Below are positions 1 through 11,440 of a stretch of DNA of 64,000 nucleotides, piece after piece. Below the pieces are notes generated by a model. That model saw only the letters and a list, made by a program, of their open reading frames with translations. It did not search any database and was not told where the DNA came from. Position 1 is the stretch's first letter; every line of letters begins with the position of its first letter. The stretch is from positions 1-64,000 of the forward strand of contig JAKCPI010014248.1 in NCBI GenBank assembly GCA_023213315.1. Reading direction: 5' to 3'. The stretch comes from Euborellia annulipes. Lineage: Eukaryota; Arthropoda; Insecta; Dermaptera; Anisolabididae. Position numbers and translations under genes: made by a program.

Positions 1-35
1 TAATATTAAATCAAAATTTATTTATTTATTTAATT

Positions 36-602
36 ATTACTTTCTCTTACCTCTATATATGTTAATAAAGTATTGAATTCATGTCAAAAATTCGATGTCG
101 AGATTTTAATGGATATACACGTTTTGAGGTCCCCTGAAAGTGGTTTTCGCGACATGGTGTCTGTGTTCAATTTTGAGCATGAAGGAATTGAGCTAGGAGG
201 TTGAAATTTTATATTTCAGTTAAGCACCCCCCTTGGGCGTAAAAATAAGCTTTTAAACAAAATCGGCCAAAAAGTACTAGTACTTTACTAATGTACTTTT
301 TCAGTATTTTTCGATATTCTCAAAATTCGCTCAAACGATTTCGATTAAATTTTTAAAATCAATTATTTTTTAGATGCTCTTTCAAATGTATATTCTCATT
401 TTCCTCTCAAAATTGTTTGAAGCACACTTTACTCTTGTACTTCATAGGAAAGATAAGATAAATGGTAACAAAATATAAATATTTTCCTCTGTTTATAAAT
501 TTTATATCTTGAATTCTAATATATCGGCGGAAACTAAATATATCTCGACACAACTGGTGTGACAAGTATAGAACACAACTTTAGATTACCGAAGATTACA
601 TA
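36..602 (-). mobile_element. Family A element, nearly full copy
   Basis: This is one of about 20 copies of an unnamed dispersed family, called family A here. The family is oriented from an internal hairpin (AATCTGGTGTGAC...) towards a terminus reading GGTAAGAGAAAGTAAAAA, so this copy is reversed and starts with ACTTTCTCTTACC near 41. It shares with other copies the blocks CAAAAATTCGATGTCGAG, GTACTAGTACTTTA and GTTTGAAGCACACTTTACTC. It breaks off inside the hairpin near 602. No coding capacity is visible. The class is uncertain: a non-autonomous DNA element is most likely. Confidence 0.75.
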
Positions 603-1198
603 TTTGTTTTATTTTTTTTACCTAGTGAGCAGATACTCTCCCTGATTTATGACCCCCCCCCAGTTACACCCCCTTGGGATACGTTATGCACTTTTTTTAT
701 ATAAAAAATAAAATTTGAATTCAAAATTTAAATATTTGAACAGCGGACACTTCAAAGGTAAATTGGTCCCATTTCCGACTCCAATCTTAAATATTAAGTT
801 GTGAATATGTGTCAACCCAGGTGTAATTAAATAATGAGGTGGTTTTTTTATATAATCAATACAGTACATTCATTTTCAAAAGTTTAAAAATCATTTATTG
901 TCCAAAAAATGGGATAGCCGTAAGCTCGTAGCCAGGAGGGAGTGGGGTTAAATAATTTTGGAAAATGGGTGGGTATTATAATTTTGTTTAATAACAGTGA
1001 ACATAGTTGGAGTAACGTTTCACTAATGGAGAGAGTTTAAATTACACACATACAGTATATATTAATAATAATATGCGCAAAAAATTTTAGAATTTTGAAA
1101 ATGAAACCATTTCAGGGGGGTGGGGTGGGGGGGAAGCAGTGCTGTCTAACAAATAGGTACTCAAATTTAGCCAAAAGATATTTAATTTAATTAATATC
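603..1198. other. AT-rich interval with G/C homopolymer scars
   Basis: No gene is seen. Poly-C and poly-G tracts (near 650-670 and 1115-1135) and the phrase CTCGTAGCCAGGAGGG near 926 look like decayed MITE ends of the GCGTAGCCAGG type seen elsewhere in the window. No target duplication could be assigned. Confidence 0.4.
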
Positions 1199-1431
1199 TG
1201 GGGGCCATTGCCCCCCCCTGGCTTGTCCTAAAAATTAAAAAAAACAAACAAACAAATATATATTTTTCCCATTGGGAATTTTTTTTTAACACCCCAATCC
1301 GCTACATTAATTTATTTTTTTTTATCTAAATAAATAATTAATAATCTATGTATATATTAATAGCAATCCCCCCCTCTCGCCAAAGCGAGGGGTTGCTCCC
1401 CCCCCCTAACAAGATGTCTGGCTACGCCCAT
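1199..1431 (-). mobile_element. MITE related to the 42838-43047 element
   Basis: This is a reverse-orientation relative of the intact MITE at 42838-43047. Both share GGCAATGGCC-type G-rich ends, a stretch of TTAATTATTTATTTAAATAA character, the phrase CTAACAAGATGTCTGG, and the end CTGGCTACGCCCATG (here at 1419-1432). The opposite terminus has decayed, so no target-site duplication is readable. Confidence 0.6.
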
Positions 1432-1434
1432 GCT

Positions 1435-1558
1435 TACTTATTTCTTGGTGGCGGTATGGTTCCGAAGCCCGCCGTTCACAGGACTAGTGTTTTTGTTTGT
1501 TTTTTTTATTCCGCTTTAACGCCCTTCCGGTCCTGTGGGTAACTGACTCATGGTACAT
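1435..1558 (+). repeat. Inverted repeat partner of 5757-5880
   Basis: This segment contains TTCCGAAGCCCGCCGT and CCTGTGGGTAACTGA and recurs in reverse complement at 5757-5880 with moderate divergence. The pair lies outside the satellite-bearing element at 3921-5522. The family is not recognised. Confidence 0.65.
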
Positions 1559-1580
1559 ATCTCCATCATTCTGTCGTGTA

Positions 1581-1984
1581 TTAAGGTGCGCGTCTCGAAA
1601 AGCCGTTTGAACACGATTGACTACCAAGTTACTCTAGGCGGCAAGAGATGGCGTTAGTTTTCCCAAAGGAATACAAGGGATTTATTCCATTTCATTTTAA
1701 AGTTTCCAGCTAATTAATTAAGGGTAGAAAATTAATTATTTTTTAACACAATGATTAATAATTTAATTATCTATAAGTTATAGAGCGGATTTTTTTAAAA
1801 TGTCTTTTATTTAATGCGATTAATTAACTAAAAAAAATTTTTTTTTTTTCAAAAGTCATAAAAAGGTCTTCTATAAGTTGTAGATATCTTAAATAGCTTT
1901 AATTTAAAAAAAAATTTGAGGTCGATAGCTTCAAAATTGTGGCCGCTGAAACCTCTCAAAAGTACCTCGTGAAGCGCAACTTAA
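1581..1984 (+). mobile_element. Family B MITE (TTAA, GGTGCGCGTCTCG)
   Basis: The copy starts TTAAGGTGCGCGTCTCG and ends in a degraded form of the reverse complement, followed by TTAA. The internal blocks CTCTAGGCGGCAAGAGATGG and GAGGTCGATAGCTTCAAAAT match copies at 16463-16850 and 29869-30275. TTAA at both ends suggests piggyBac-type target choice, but no transposase is present, so the superfamily is inferred. Confidence 0.75.
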
Positions 1985-2017
1985 AATTTACGGTATATCA
2001 GTATGCTCGTTTTGACC

Positions 2018-2226
2018 TCGAAGCACACTTACTCTTGTACTTCATAGGAATGATAGGAGAAATAAATTTGTTGCTATAGTAACAAAATGTAAATAATTTC
2101 CTGTGTTTATAATTTGTGACGGAAACTAAATATATGCCGACACAAAAAATATGGTGTGACAGGAACAGAACTCAACTTTCAATTACCGAAGGTAATGTGC
2201 TGTAGGACTAGTCACACCAGATTTTT
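2018..2226 (-). mobile_element. Family A fragment with hairpin end
   Basis: Contains GAAGCACACTTACTCTTGTAC and ends in the conserved hairpin (about 2147-2223) with the right arm CAGTCACACCAGATT-like. Only the hairpin half of the family is present, directly beside the family B copy. Confidence 0.7.
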
Positions 2227-2961
2227 TATTAAACCGATTCGTGATTAGAGTGGAACTTCACCTTTAAACTTTTTTTTTATTTCTGTTATTTTTTGAAACA
2301 AATCTAAAAAAAATTGCTTTGAAAAAAAATACCAGGTAAATCTATAAATTTTTCAAAAAATTTTCTAATAAAATTTTGATGTTTATATGTTTATAATTGA
2401 AATTTTTTTTTCACTTTTTTGTAGCTTAAAAAATTTTTTCGATTAAATTTTAGGCAAAACTACATCTTTGTTATTTTTACTATAATGAGACAAATTTTTT
2501 TTTTTTCCAATTCAATTTCATTTTTTCCAACGCGGAATTTTTTCTGTTCTATCCTAAGTCAAAAAAAAAATCGTTACCGTGTTTATTTTCCATTAAACTT
2601 AGAGAAGAGAAAATCTCCAGGGGGTTACAAATAATATAAAATATATGTTTTTTTTAACATAGTTCCCATAACCGACTGTTGAATATTGTAAAGCGTGCGA
2701 TTAGTCGATTTATTTAACTAATTAGTAAAAATATATACACCGGTATCAAGGAGTTCTATAGTATTTTCCAGGAATATTCAGCCCGGGACCCTACCCTTAT
2801 TTTTATGGTAAATGTGAAAGATTAAATTCAAAATAAATTTCTTTAATCAAAAGAATACACAAAATGTTTAAATAAATCTAGAGAGAAGGTGTTATCGATC
2901 AGAAGAGCCAAAATTTGCTTAAATTTAAAGAAATAAATAATCTTATGACCCCCAAGGGTAT
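2227..2961. other. Unassigned AT-rich interval
   Basis: Long A and T runs; no coding frame, RNA gene or clear repeat was recognised here. Confidence 0.4.
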
Positions 2962-3230
2962 CCCCAAGGCGGATACAAGGGGGGGGGGGTAAAAGGGTAA
3001 TTACCCCACCCCCGAGATTTAAATAAAAAAATACTTTTTTCGCAAACAAATTTATTTTTAATGTAAAATTTTAAATATTAATTCTTAAAAATTAGATTTG
3101 TATTTATATTCTGGCAAACCTGTACAGAATTTGCCTTTAAATTACCGAAATTAAGAAAAATTATGTGCTATGCGACCAGTCACACCAGATTACCCCCCTT
3201 CCCCCGAGAAACACCTCTGGATCCGCCCTT
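2962..3230 (-). mobile_element. Family E MITE (AAGGGCGGATCC ends)
   Basis: One end reads CCAAGGCGGATACAAGGGGG and the other CTCTGGATCCGCCCTTT, giving an imperfect terminal repeat around AAGGGCGGATCCAGAGG. Inside lies the family A hairpin right arm (GCGACCAGTCACACCAG). Related copies are at 28668-28892 and 42618-42776, each joined to a family A hairpin segment, so the two families share sequence. Confidence 0.6.
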
Positions 3231-3920
3231 TAAAGAATTGGAAAAGTATAAAATCAAATGTTAATTATTCAAAAAAAAAATAAATAAAATTCTTCTAAAT
3301 TCTGTGGTAGAGGAGATGAGATTTTATTTTTCTTGGCTATGAAGAATTTTAATGACATAAAGTAATGTAATTAATTACCGAATAAAAAAAAAATATATGT
3401 ATATTTATATACTAAAAAAAAAAAAAAAAACATCAAAGCTTTTATTATTCTATTTCCCCTGTTTTATCCTATTTCACGCTTTTTAATATAACTTGAAATA
3501 AATATTAATAGATATTATAAAAAAACGTAAAACGATTTTACTTTAATTTTTCTATGAAAGTACTCTTTATTAAAACAATAAATAAAGTATGTACTTGGAA
3601 AAAATTGTGTAATTTAGCGGGGTGGTTTGCTCTTTCCATTTATTTTTCCGGGGGCGGAAATAAAGAGACGAGTGGAAATAAAAAAAAAAAACTTCTAAAT
3701 CCCCTGGCATATATTAAAATGAGAATTTTTAACAAACAAAAAGTATAGTTTAGGGGTCCACGGATTCCTTGACGATCATAGCCTTAAATAAGAAAAATTG
3801 TACTAAATTTATTCATTAGGTGTTGAAAAGTTGTTGTATAGCTATGTAATTTTACTTAGGGTGTAAAAGAAAAAAAAATGTGAGGACATGTACAAGAGAA
3901 TAAAGTAAGTTTAAGAATTT
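3231..3920. other. Unassigned AT-rich interval
   Basis: Poly-A tracts (for example 3413-3430) and a 64-codon open frame without recognisable domains. No feature could be supported. Confidence 0.35.
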
Positions 3921-5522
3921 TTTTTGACGTGACAACGTCTTACAAATCATGTTAGAGGGGCATGCACGAAAAAGTTTATCAGCTTGAATAACTCCTCTGT
4001 CTTAAGAGGTATAATTATGGGGAATATACGGTTAGAAAGAATGAGTTTTCAGCTAAAGATTTCACCATTTATTTTTTCCTATCATTTTATTTTACCGCGC
4101 TGCGGTAAATTCTAATTTGAAATTTTAAACCCCTGTAGATTCCGAACGGCTAATCAGATCTGATTAAATCAGATGTCATTTGGTGCAGAAAGATAACCTC
4201 TAATAGAATAAATAAAAAAGTCCCGAGTAATTAACTCCAAAATTAGTTTTTTTCTCGAAAAACCTCATTGTTTAGGCAAAAAAATATCGAAAAATAGCCC
4301 TACTTGTGCAACGCATAGCGACTTGACCATAAAAGCTATATTAAATCTAAATATAGTTTTAGAAAGAGTGGTTCAATACCCCGGGGTGTTTTTTTCTTTT
4401 TTTCGATATGAACTCATTTTACCGCATGAGAGCCCTCGGCGGGATTTCGTTTTTCGAAAATTTAAACCCCTGTAGATTCCGAACGACTAATCAGATCTGA
4501 CTAAATGAGATGTCATTTGGCGCAGAAAGATAACCTCTAATAGAATAAATAAAAAAATCCCGAGTAATTAACTCCAAAATTAGTTTTTTTCTCGAAAAAC
4601 CTCATTTTTTAGCCAAAGAAATATCGAAAAATAGCCCTACTTGTGCAACGCATAGCGACTTGACCATAAAAGCTATATTAAATCTAAATATAGTTTTAGA
4701 AAGAGTGGTTCAATACCCCGGGGTGTTTTTTTCTTTTTTTCGATATGAACTCATTTTACCGCATGAGAGCACTCGGCGGGATTTCGTTTTTCGAAAATTT
4801 AAACCCCTGTAGATTCCGAACGACTAATCAGATCTGACTAAATAAGATGTCATTTGGTGCAGAAAGATAACCTCTAATAGAATAAATAAAAAAATCCCGA
4901 GTAATTAACTCCAAAATTGGTTTTTTCTCGAAAAACCTCATTTTTTAAATAAAAAAATATAGAAAAATAGCCCTATTTATGTAACGCCTAGCTACTTGAC
5001 CATAAAAGCTACCTTAAATCTAAATAAAGTTTTAGAAAGAGTGGTCCAATGCCCAGAGGTAATTTTTTCTTTTTTTTGATATGACGTCATTTTACCGCAT
5101 GAGAGCACTCGGTGGGATTTCGTTTTTCGAAATTTTAAACTCATGTAGATTCCGAACGGCTAATCAGATGAGACTAAATCAGATGTCATTTGGTGCAGAA
5201 AAAAATCCTCTAATAGAATAAATAAAAAAATCCCGAGTAATTAACGCTAAAATTAGTTTTTTTCTCGAAAAACCTCACTTTTTAAGCATAAGTCGCCCTT
5301 AATGGATAAAAAAAAGCCACACCTGTCATATATTGTTTCAATGAAAATGTTTGAACATGTTTATTTATGAAAACAAATTACTAGTAAAAAAAAAACAATA
5401 CTTTCTCTCTTTATATTACAATATAGGTAAGAGAAAAAAAAATTTTTTGAAGTCAAGCAAAAGACGTTGTCACGTTAAAAAGCCACCGGCTGTGTAGAAG
5501 ACACAGCCAACACCTAATTTTT
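3921..5522 (+). mobile_element. Satellite-bearing DNA element, copy 1
   Basis: The left end reads TTTGACGTGACAACGTCTTA and a matching reverse complement AAGACGTTGTCACGTTAAAA lies near 5462-5482, giving a terminal inverted repeat of about 15 bp (ACGTGACAACGTCTT). Outside the right repeat is a short hairpin, GGCTGTGT...ACACAGCC, shared by copy 2. Almost all the interior is a tandem array of ~336-bp units. Copy 2 (9705-10957) is inverted and has one unit fewer. A third, fragmentary copy with the same left end is split by another transposon at 53819-55360. No transposase is present; the superfamily is unknown. Confidence 0.75.
4094..5290 (+). repeat. Tandem array, four units of ~336 bp
   Basis: The landmark TTTTACCGC recurs with its ACCGC at 4094, 4421, 4758 and 5094, spacings of 327, 337 and 336. 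Units share CCTGTAGATTCCGAACG, AATCAGATCTGA, TCCCGAGTAATTAACTCC and CTTGACCATAAAAGCTA. The last unit is partial. The array is the body of a mobile element rather than a free satellite block. Confidence 0.9.
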
Positions 5523-5756
5523 TTTAAGAGCATTAAAAAAAATTGAATGATAAAATTGTTTTTAATATTACAATGTACACGATCGTATATACGTATGTTT
5601 TTACTAGTTTGAACTCTGTCCGTTACCCGAATTTCATCAAACAAAATTATCCTCACTCCCATTTTCCAAAATTTTTTAGCCCCCATCACCGAGAGAAAGT
5701 TCTGACTAGGGGCCTCGATCGTATCCAATTACAAAATTGCAACTTTCTTGATGTTT

Positions 5757-5880
5757 ATGTACCATGAATCAGTTACCCACAGGCCTAGAAAAGCGTTAAC
5801 GCGGAATTTGAAAAAACAAAAATACTAGTCCTGTGGACGGCGGGCTTCGGAACCCAACCGCCACGAAGACATTAAGAAAG
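5757..5880 (-). repeat. Inverted repeat partner of 1435-1558
   Basis: Reverse-complement copy of the 1435-1558 segment, with the landmarks CAGTTACCCACAGG and GACGGCGGGCTTCGGAAC. The family is not identified. Confidence 0.65.
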
Positions 5881-6009
5881 GGACTTAAATAAATTTTTTG
5901 TTAATAATTATAAGATAAGGTGTTAACTGTTAGTGAAATTTTCTTGACTTGCTATAAAATAAATTATATATTATGCAAGAAATAGAATATAATTTAGAAA
6001 ATGTATAAA

Positions 6010-6205
6010 ACTTGATTCTCAACCTCGCAGCTCTCATTTCCTTCATGTTTAAAAATGTCCACACATAGACCAATTTGAGGGACCCACTTTTTTGGACTCA
6101 GGGGACCTCAAAACATGTATTTCCATCAAAATCTTGACATCGAATTTTTGACATGATCGCATTACTTTCTCTATAGATATTTCATATATAGGTAAGAGAA
6201 AGCGA
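6010..6205 (+). mobile_element. Family A terminal fragment
   Basis: Contains GGGGACCTCAAAACATGTAT, ATCGAATTTTTGACATGATC and the terminus GGTAAGAGAAAGC. The hairpin half is missing. Confidence 0.7.
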
Positions 6206-6527
6206 AAACTGTATTATTTTATATTATATTCTTTGTAAATTAAGAAAATATAATTTTTCATAGGTCTATTTTGTGATTAGGCTATATTTTATTTTGCTAA
6301 AGGCCCAGTACATTCATAAATGTTGGTTAATAATCTCTGACTCATTCAAGTCCGAATTCAAATAACCTTTCCGAGAACCATTTCTGTTATAATAAATAAA
6401 TGAAGTGTGTGTGATTCAAATAGGAAATAAAGTTTAAACGACTTTTATTGGAATCTATTTATAGATGTCTCTAATGTCCGTCTGTCTTTCACGCTGTGAG
6501 CAACTTTCCAATGAAGATTGTCACCCC

Positions 6528-6558
6528 TATATTTATATTTATTTATTTATTTATTTAT
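6528..6558 (+). repeat. (TTTA)n microsatellite
   Basis: About six TTTA repeats in a row inside low-copy sequence. Confidence 0.8.
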
Positions 6559-6856
6559 GATACGGCACATGATTAAGAAAAGCCATCCTGGCTAAACACG
6601 AAGACAGCTTTTAACTGCAGGCGACACAGTAAATAATTTTATTTTCAATAAATATTGTGTGTATTCTAACAATTGGCAACACTCTGAAAATGTTTTTATT
6701 TTATTAACCAAAAGTGCCATAGCCGATTAAACAAAACGAAAGAGCTTTCTAGAAAAGATTGACTTGTCTTTTAATCTGAACGTACTCTGATTGATGCCTT
6801 TCCTCATATAAGAGAAGGAGAGAGAGATTAAAAGATACAATTTCCTCTCACTCTCT

Positions 6857-7009
6857 TTATAATAAAACTACAAAATACCTCATATTAAGGATGATGCAGG
6901 ATAGGAGCAGAGAAGGCACAACATCAGGTCTGAGGAGAGATGTTGACGACGGCGAAGGATGGGAGCGTGGACATTGTGTATTGAAGGCGCCATGACACTG
7001 ACTGAGACG
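6857..7009 (+). promoter_or_regulatory. Possible promoter and first exon of an unknown gene
   Basis: A TATA-like TTTATAATAAAA near 6857 is followed by about 120 bases that are clearly richer in G+C than the flanks. At 6992 an ATG in the context GCGCCATGA opens six codons (MTLTET) that run into a strong splice donor, ACG|GTGAGT, at 7009/7010. Just downstream, AAGATGGCGCCACC (7036-7049) resembles a YY1 or initiator-type element. This layout fits a first exon whose gene continues downstream, but no second exon was recognised. It could be chance. Confidence 0.3.
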
Positions 7010-7789
7010 GTGAGTCCAGGCGTTTAATACAGGCAAGATGGCGCCACCCCCTCCCCCGCCGCATAAACCGAATAAACACGAACATTCACGAACGAGTGAT
7101 TGTTAAGAGCGACCTTGAAATAGACCCGAAGTCTCTTCAATGATATGAGATATTGTTGAATTTTATTTTTTTTTTTTTTATTTATTTAAAAAAAATATTT
7201 TTAATGAAAATAATCATCTGGTGTGACAAAGAACAAAATATAACATTTTCCAATCCCATTTATTATTTTATTTATTTATTATTATAATTATTAAAAGTCT
7301 TCAAGGGAAGGGAAGATGAGCGGAGGGGGGGGGAGGGGGGAGGGGGGTGAATGTAAATAAACCAAGTTGCAAAACTTTCCACAATTGTTAATCATAATAT
7401 ACTCCCTTTCTATTAATATTTTTGTTATTTTTCTTTATAAATTTTATTTAAATAAATAAATAAATTATATAGCTATAGAGAAAATTAAATTTTAATAGAA
7501 AATGTACTCTAAAGCGGTTCTAAATTTGAATATCTAGATTTCTTAAAGGCGTTAATATATATAATGCAGATAGATGAATTACATAGAAATATAAGTTTCA
7601 GTCCTAAAAGTTTAGAAAAATCGATTATTTTTTTCAGTTTTTTTTTAACTTTGGACACCTCTAATACCATTTTTTCCATCCCAGAATGTTATTTTTACGA
7701 TATTCTATAGTTCTTTAGCTTTCCAAAAATCATTCATTCGTGAAAATCTGTTAATATTTATAATTACCGAAATGGAAAAAATTATTTTA
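7010..7789. other. Intergenic or intronic AT-rich interval
   Basis: Holds a GC-richer patch to about 7130, a purine tract (GGGAGGGGGG..., 7325-7350), and AT-rich sequence. A short AAAATAATCATCTGGTGTGAC (near 7210) echoes the family A hairpin start. No gene is seen. Confidence 0.35.
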
Positions 7790-8636
7790 GGGGTGGCGTA
7801 AATACAAAATTTCATAAGAATTGGAAAAAAATTACAATTAATTTCAATTCAAAAGGGGTCTCCTTTGAAACTTTTTTCACATATAAAATTTTTTTTCAAA
7901 TTCTTAGGAAATTTTGTTTGATTCTCTATTGTTTATAAAATATCCAAATATGAGATTGAAATTTTGAAAAATTCAAATCCCTATAGGGATTTAACATTGG
8001 CTCTATAGAAGGAAGAGCCGGAATTTGAATTTGAAAAATCTGAAATACATCAGTAAAGTGTACTTCAAACAATTTTCACGAAAAATTTTACTGATATACT
8101 TTTTTAAAAAAATCTTTGATTTATATGATTTTTAATCTAAAAAGAAAAATATTTATATTCTGTTACCATGGCAACCATTTCTCCTATCTTTCCTATTAAG
8201 TTCAAGGGGGGGAGTAAAGTGTTCTTCAAAACATTTCAAGGGCAAAATGAGAATATACATTTTAAAGAGCATCTAAAAAATAATTGATTTTTGAATTTTA
8301 ATTAAAATTGTTTTGAGAAATCAAAAAAAAACTTAAAAAGTACAGTATATCAGTTAAATACTAGTACTTTTTGGCTGATTTTGTTCAAAAGCTCATTTTG
8401 AGTGTCCGGGAGGGTATCTAACTTAAATATAAAATGTCAATCCGGTAGTTCAATTCCTTCATGCTAAAAATTGTTACACACAGACAGACAGACCAATTTG
8501 CGGAACCCACTTTTTTGGACTCAGGGGACCTCAAAACATATATATCCCTCAAAATCTCGACATCGAATTTTTGACATGTTCCCAATATTTTCTCTCTATA
8601 TATATTTCATATAAAGTGTAAGAGAAAGTAAAAAGA
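7790..8636 (+). mobile_element. Family A element, long variant
   Basis: Includes an upstream block absent from most copies (AAATATCCAAATATGAGATT and CATTGGCTCTATAGA), which is also found in reverse in the long copy at 61484-62505. It then runs through AGTAAAGTGTACTTCAAAC and TACTTTTTGGCTGATTTTG to the terminus GTAAGAGAAAGTAAAAAG. Confidence 0.75.
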
Positions 8637-9654
8637 ATGCCTAGTACTTCACCCTTGTTTCTCTATTTTTCCTCTACTTTTTAATTCGATCCTCATCCTC
8701 TTTTTTAGACATATTCCCCGGAAATTTAAAGATTTTTTAAATAATTATTTAAACACAAAGTAAATAGATAAAATTTTCATTAGTATACTATTGTATAACT
8801 TTATTTAGTGTTCAAAAAAAGAACAGTTTCTCTCCTCTTTTATCTGATCCTTTTGAAAAAGTACCTCAATTTATTTTATCATGTAAACCAAACTAGAACA
8901 AAAAGAGTATTAATAAGAAAATGCAATCAGAATTTTAAGTATGCTACAACAATTGATATTATTCGATCCATTAAAACAAAACTTTTCTCTGAAGTTAATT
9001 GTTGTCTTACTAATATATCTCTTATCAGAGAGAAGTGAGATGTGAATTTGTAGTGGCATGAAATTAGGTGGGTTTTAGTTAAAAGGGTAGCAAACTCGAG
9101 GACCTTTCACCTCATCTAGCGATCCCCAGAGGCTCTAACAGCGAGTGGGTGACTAATTTAAGATGCTAAATACGCACGCGTACCACAGTTAAATTAATGT
9201 TAATTTAAAGTTGTGCAAGTTTTTCAGTTAACGTCAACGGGTTGTTGAGAAACACGAGAAACAAACGATGTCTGCAATAGATGATACTCTAGATGCGGCT
9301 CTCTATTTTTTCCACCCTTTTTTTTATCTCTTATTCACGCTCGTTCTCTCGTGTTAGTCGTTTTTCGGTCCATTCCCGAGACTCACAAACTAATTGAGAT
9401 CTTCATCCAAGTAATTTATCTGACCAACACCTATTACATTCAAACTAAGTTTGTTTTGAATTCAGAAAAAGATAATTCACATGCGTTAACTTTGTGATAG
9501 ATTTATATCAGATTAAAATACTACTGTTGCTTCTCTTTGTTTATTTTGTTAACTTTAATTTTATCTAGAATATAAATATTTATAATAAACAAACAAAGAA
9601 AATTATTTTAAAAAGTTTTTAATTATATATGTAATTCTTATTTAAAAGAGTTAT
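8637..9654. other. Low-copy interval, no firm gene
   Basis: One of few stretches with no repeat match elsewhere in the window. Near 9269 an ATG in the context AAACGATGT opens a frame starting MSAIDDTLDAAL that runs into T-rich sequence. No splice site or homology supports it as an exon. GC content is slightly raised between about 9090 and 9390. Confidence 0.3.
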
Positions 9655-9697
9655 TTACTTTCTCTTACTTATATATGAAATACTAGGTCAATTCGGA
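9655..9697 (-). mobile_element. Family A terminal scrap
   Basis: ACTTTCTCTTACTTATATATG, the family terminus in reverse, abutting the satellite-bearing element copy 2. Confidence 0.55.
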
Positions 9698-9704
9698 AAG
9701 TAAA

Positions 9705-10957
9705 AATTAGGTGTTGGCTGTGTCTTCTACACAGCCGGTGGCTTTTTAACGTGACAACGTCTTTTGCTTGACTTCAAAAAATTTTTTTCTCTTACCTATA
9801 TTGAAATATAAAGAGAGAAAGTATTGTTTTTTTTTTACTAGTAATTTGTTTTCATAAATAAACATGTTCAAACATTTTCATTGAAACAATATATGACAGG
9901 TGTGGCTTTTTTTATCCATTAAGGGCGACTTATGCTTAAAAGTGAGGTTTTTCGAGAAAAAAACTAATTTTAGCGTTAATTACTCGGGATTTTTTTATTT
10001 ATTCTATTAGAGGATTTTTTTCTGCACCAAATGACATCTGATTTAGTCTGATCTGATTAGCCGTTCGGAATCTACAGGGGTTTAAAATTTCGAAAAACGA
10101 AATCCCACCGAGTGCTCTCATGCGGTAAAATGACGTCATATCAAAAAAAAGAAAAAATTACCTCTGGGCATTGGACCACTCTTTCTAAAACTTTATTTAG
10201 ATTTAAGGTAGCTTTTATGGTCAAGTAGCTAGGCGTTACATAAATAGGGCTATTTTTCTATATTTTTTTATTTAAAAATGAGGTTTTTCGAGAAAAAACC
10301 AATTTTGGAGTTAATTACTCGGGATTTTTTTATTTATTCTATTAGAGGTTATCTTTCTGCCCCAAATGACATCTTATTTAGTCAGATCTGATTAGTCGTT
10401 CGGAATCTACAGGGGTTTAAATTTTCGAAAAACGAAATCCCGCCGAGTGCTCTCATGCGGTAAAATGAGTTCATATCGAAAAAAGAAAAAACACCCCGGG
10501 GTATTGAACCACTCTTTCTAAAACTATATTTAGATTTAATATAGCTTTTATGGTCAAGTCGCTATGCGTTGCACAAGTAGGGCTATTTTTCGATATTTTT
10601 TTGCCTAAAAAATGAGGTTTTTCGAGAAAAAAACTAATTTTGGAGTTAATTACTCGGGATTTTTTTATTTATTCTATTAGAGGTTATCTTTCTGCACCAA
10701 ATGACATCTGATTTAATCAGATCTGATTAGCCGTTCGGAATCTACAGGGGTTTAAAATTTCAAATTAGAATTTACCGCAGCGCGGTAAAATAAAATGATA
10801 GGAAAAAATAAATGGTGAAATCTTTAGCTGAAAACTCATTCTTTCTAACCGTATATTCCCCATAATTATACCTCTTAAGACAGAGGAGTTATTCAAGCTG
10901 ATAAACTTTTCGTGCATGCCCCTCTAACATGATTTGTAAGACGTTGTCACGTCAAAA
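9705..10957 (-). mobile_element. Satellite-bearing DNA element, copy 2 (inverted)
   Basis: Reverse complement of 3921-5522, from AATTAGGTGTTGGCTGTG to GTAAGACGTTGTCACGTC. The tandem landmark GCGGT appears at 10122, 10457 and 10782, so this copy has three units where copy 1 has four. Outside the missing unit the two copies are very similar, pointing to recent spread or to exchange between them. Confidence 0.75.
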
Positions 10958-10989
10958 AAAAAAAAAAACAGCAATTATAAAAAAATATT

Positions 10990-11175
10990 TATATATCAAC
11001 GATATAAGCAACATTTCCAAGTTCTTTATCGTCAGCGAAATTCCCCCAAGCCATTACTTCATTGCGGGGAACAGATGATAATCAGAAGGAGCCATGTCTG
11101 GGCTGTAGGGAGGATGGTGAAACACTTCCTATTTGAATTTGCGTAAAACATCTGTTCTTACAGCAGTGTTATCGT
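10990..11175 (-). pseudogene. mariner transposase fragment, inverted
   Basis: On the reverse strand this reads HHPPYSPDMAPSDYHLFP followed by AMK, a stop and WLGG. That is the mariner signature around the third catalytic aspartate (SPDLAPSDYHLF type). The in-frame stop and loss of both flanking regions make it dead. It lies head-on to the next fragment. Confidence 0.8.
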
Positions 11176-11204
11176 GCAAATGCCACAACCAAAGTTGATG
11201 AAAC

Positions 11205-11440
11205 TGAAAAGAGCCATCCAGACCAAACGTCGTGGTCTGGGGTTGTGCTTTTGCACGATATTTCGCAACTGTAAGAACTGGAGATGTTTTGCGCAAATTT
11301 AAATGGGATGTGTTTAACCATCCTCCCTACAACCGGGACTTGGCTCCTTCTGATTTTCATCTGTTCCCAGTATTGAAGAAGTGGCTTGGGGGAAAGCATT
11401 TCGCTGAGGATAAGGAACTTAAAACTTATAAATTTTACAT
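11205..11440 (+). pseudogene. mariner transposase fragment
   Basis: The frame from 11232 reads VVWGCAFARYFA, then NHPPYNRDLAPSDFHLF, LKKWLGGKHFAEDKEL. This covers the region from the second to the third catalytic aspartate of mariner-type transposases (cut-and-paste enzymes that insert at TA). The HDNA-type motif around the second aspartate is not preserved, and the N-terminal DNA-binding part is absent. It is the mirror partner of 10990-11175, so a mariner was duplicated in reverse or two copies collided. Confidence 0.8.

Noticed and set aside
654..672. G- or C-run clusters as quadruplex or i-motif structures
   Set aside because: Most runs are single long homopolymers at MITE ends, not four spaced runs.
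4094..5290. CRISPR-like or centromeric array
   Set aside because: Units are ~336 bp with no spacers, only four copies, and sit within inverted transposon ends.
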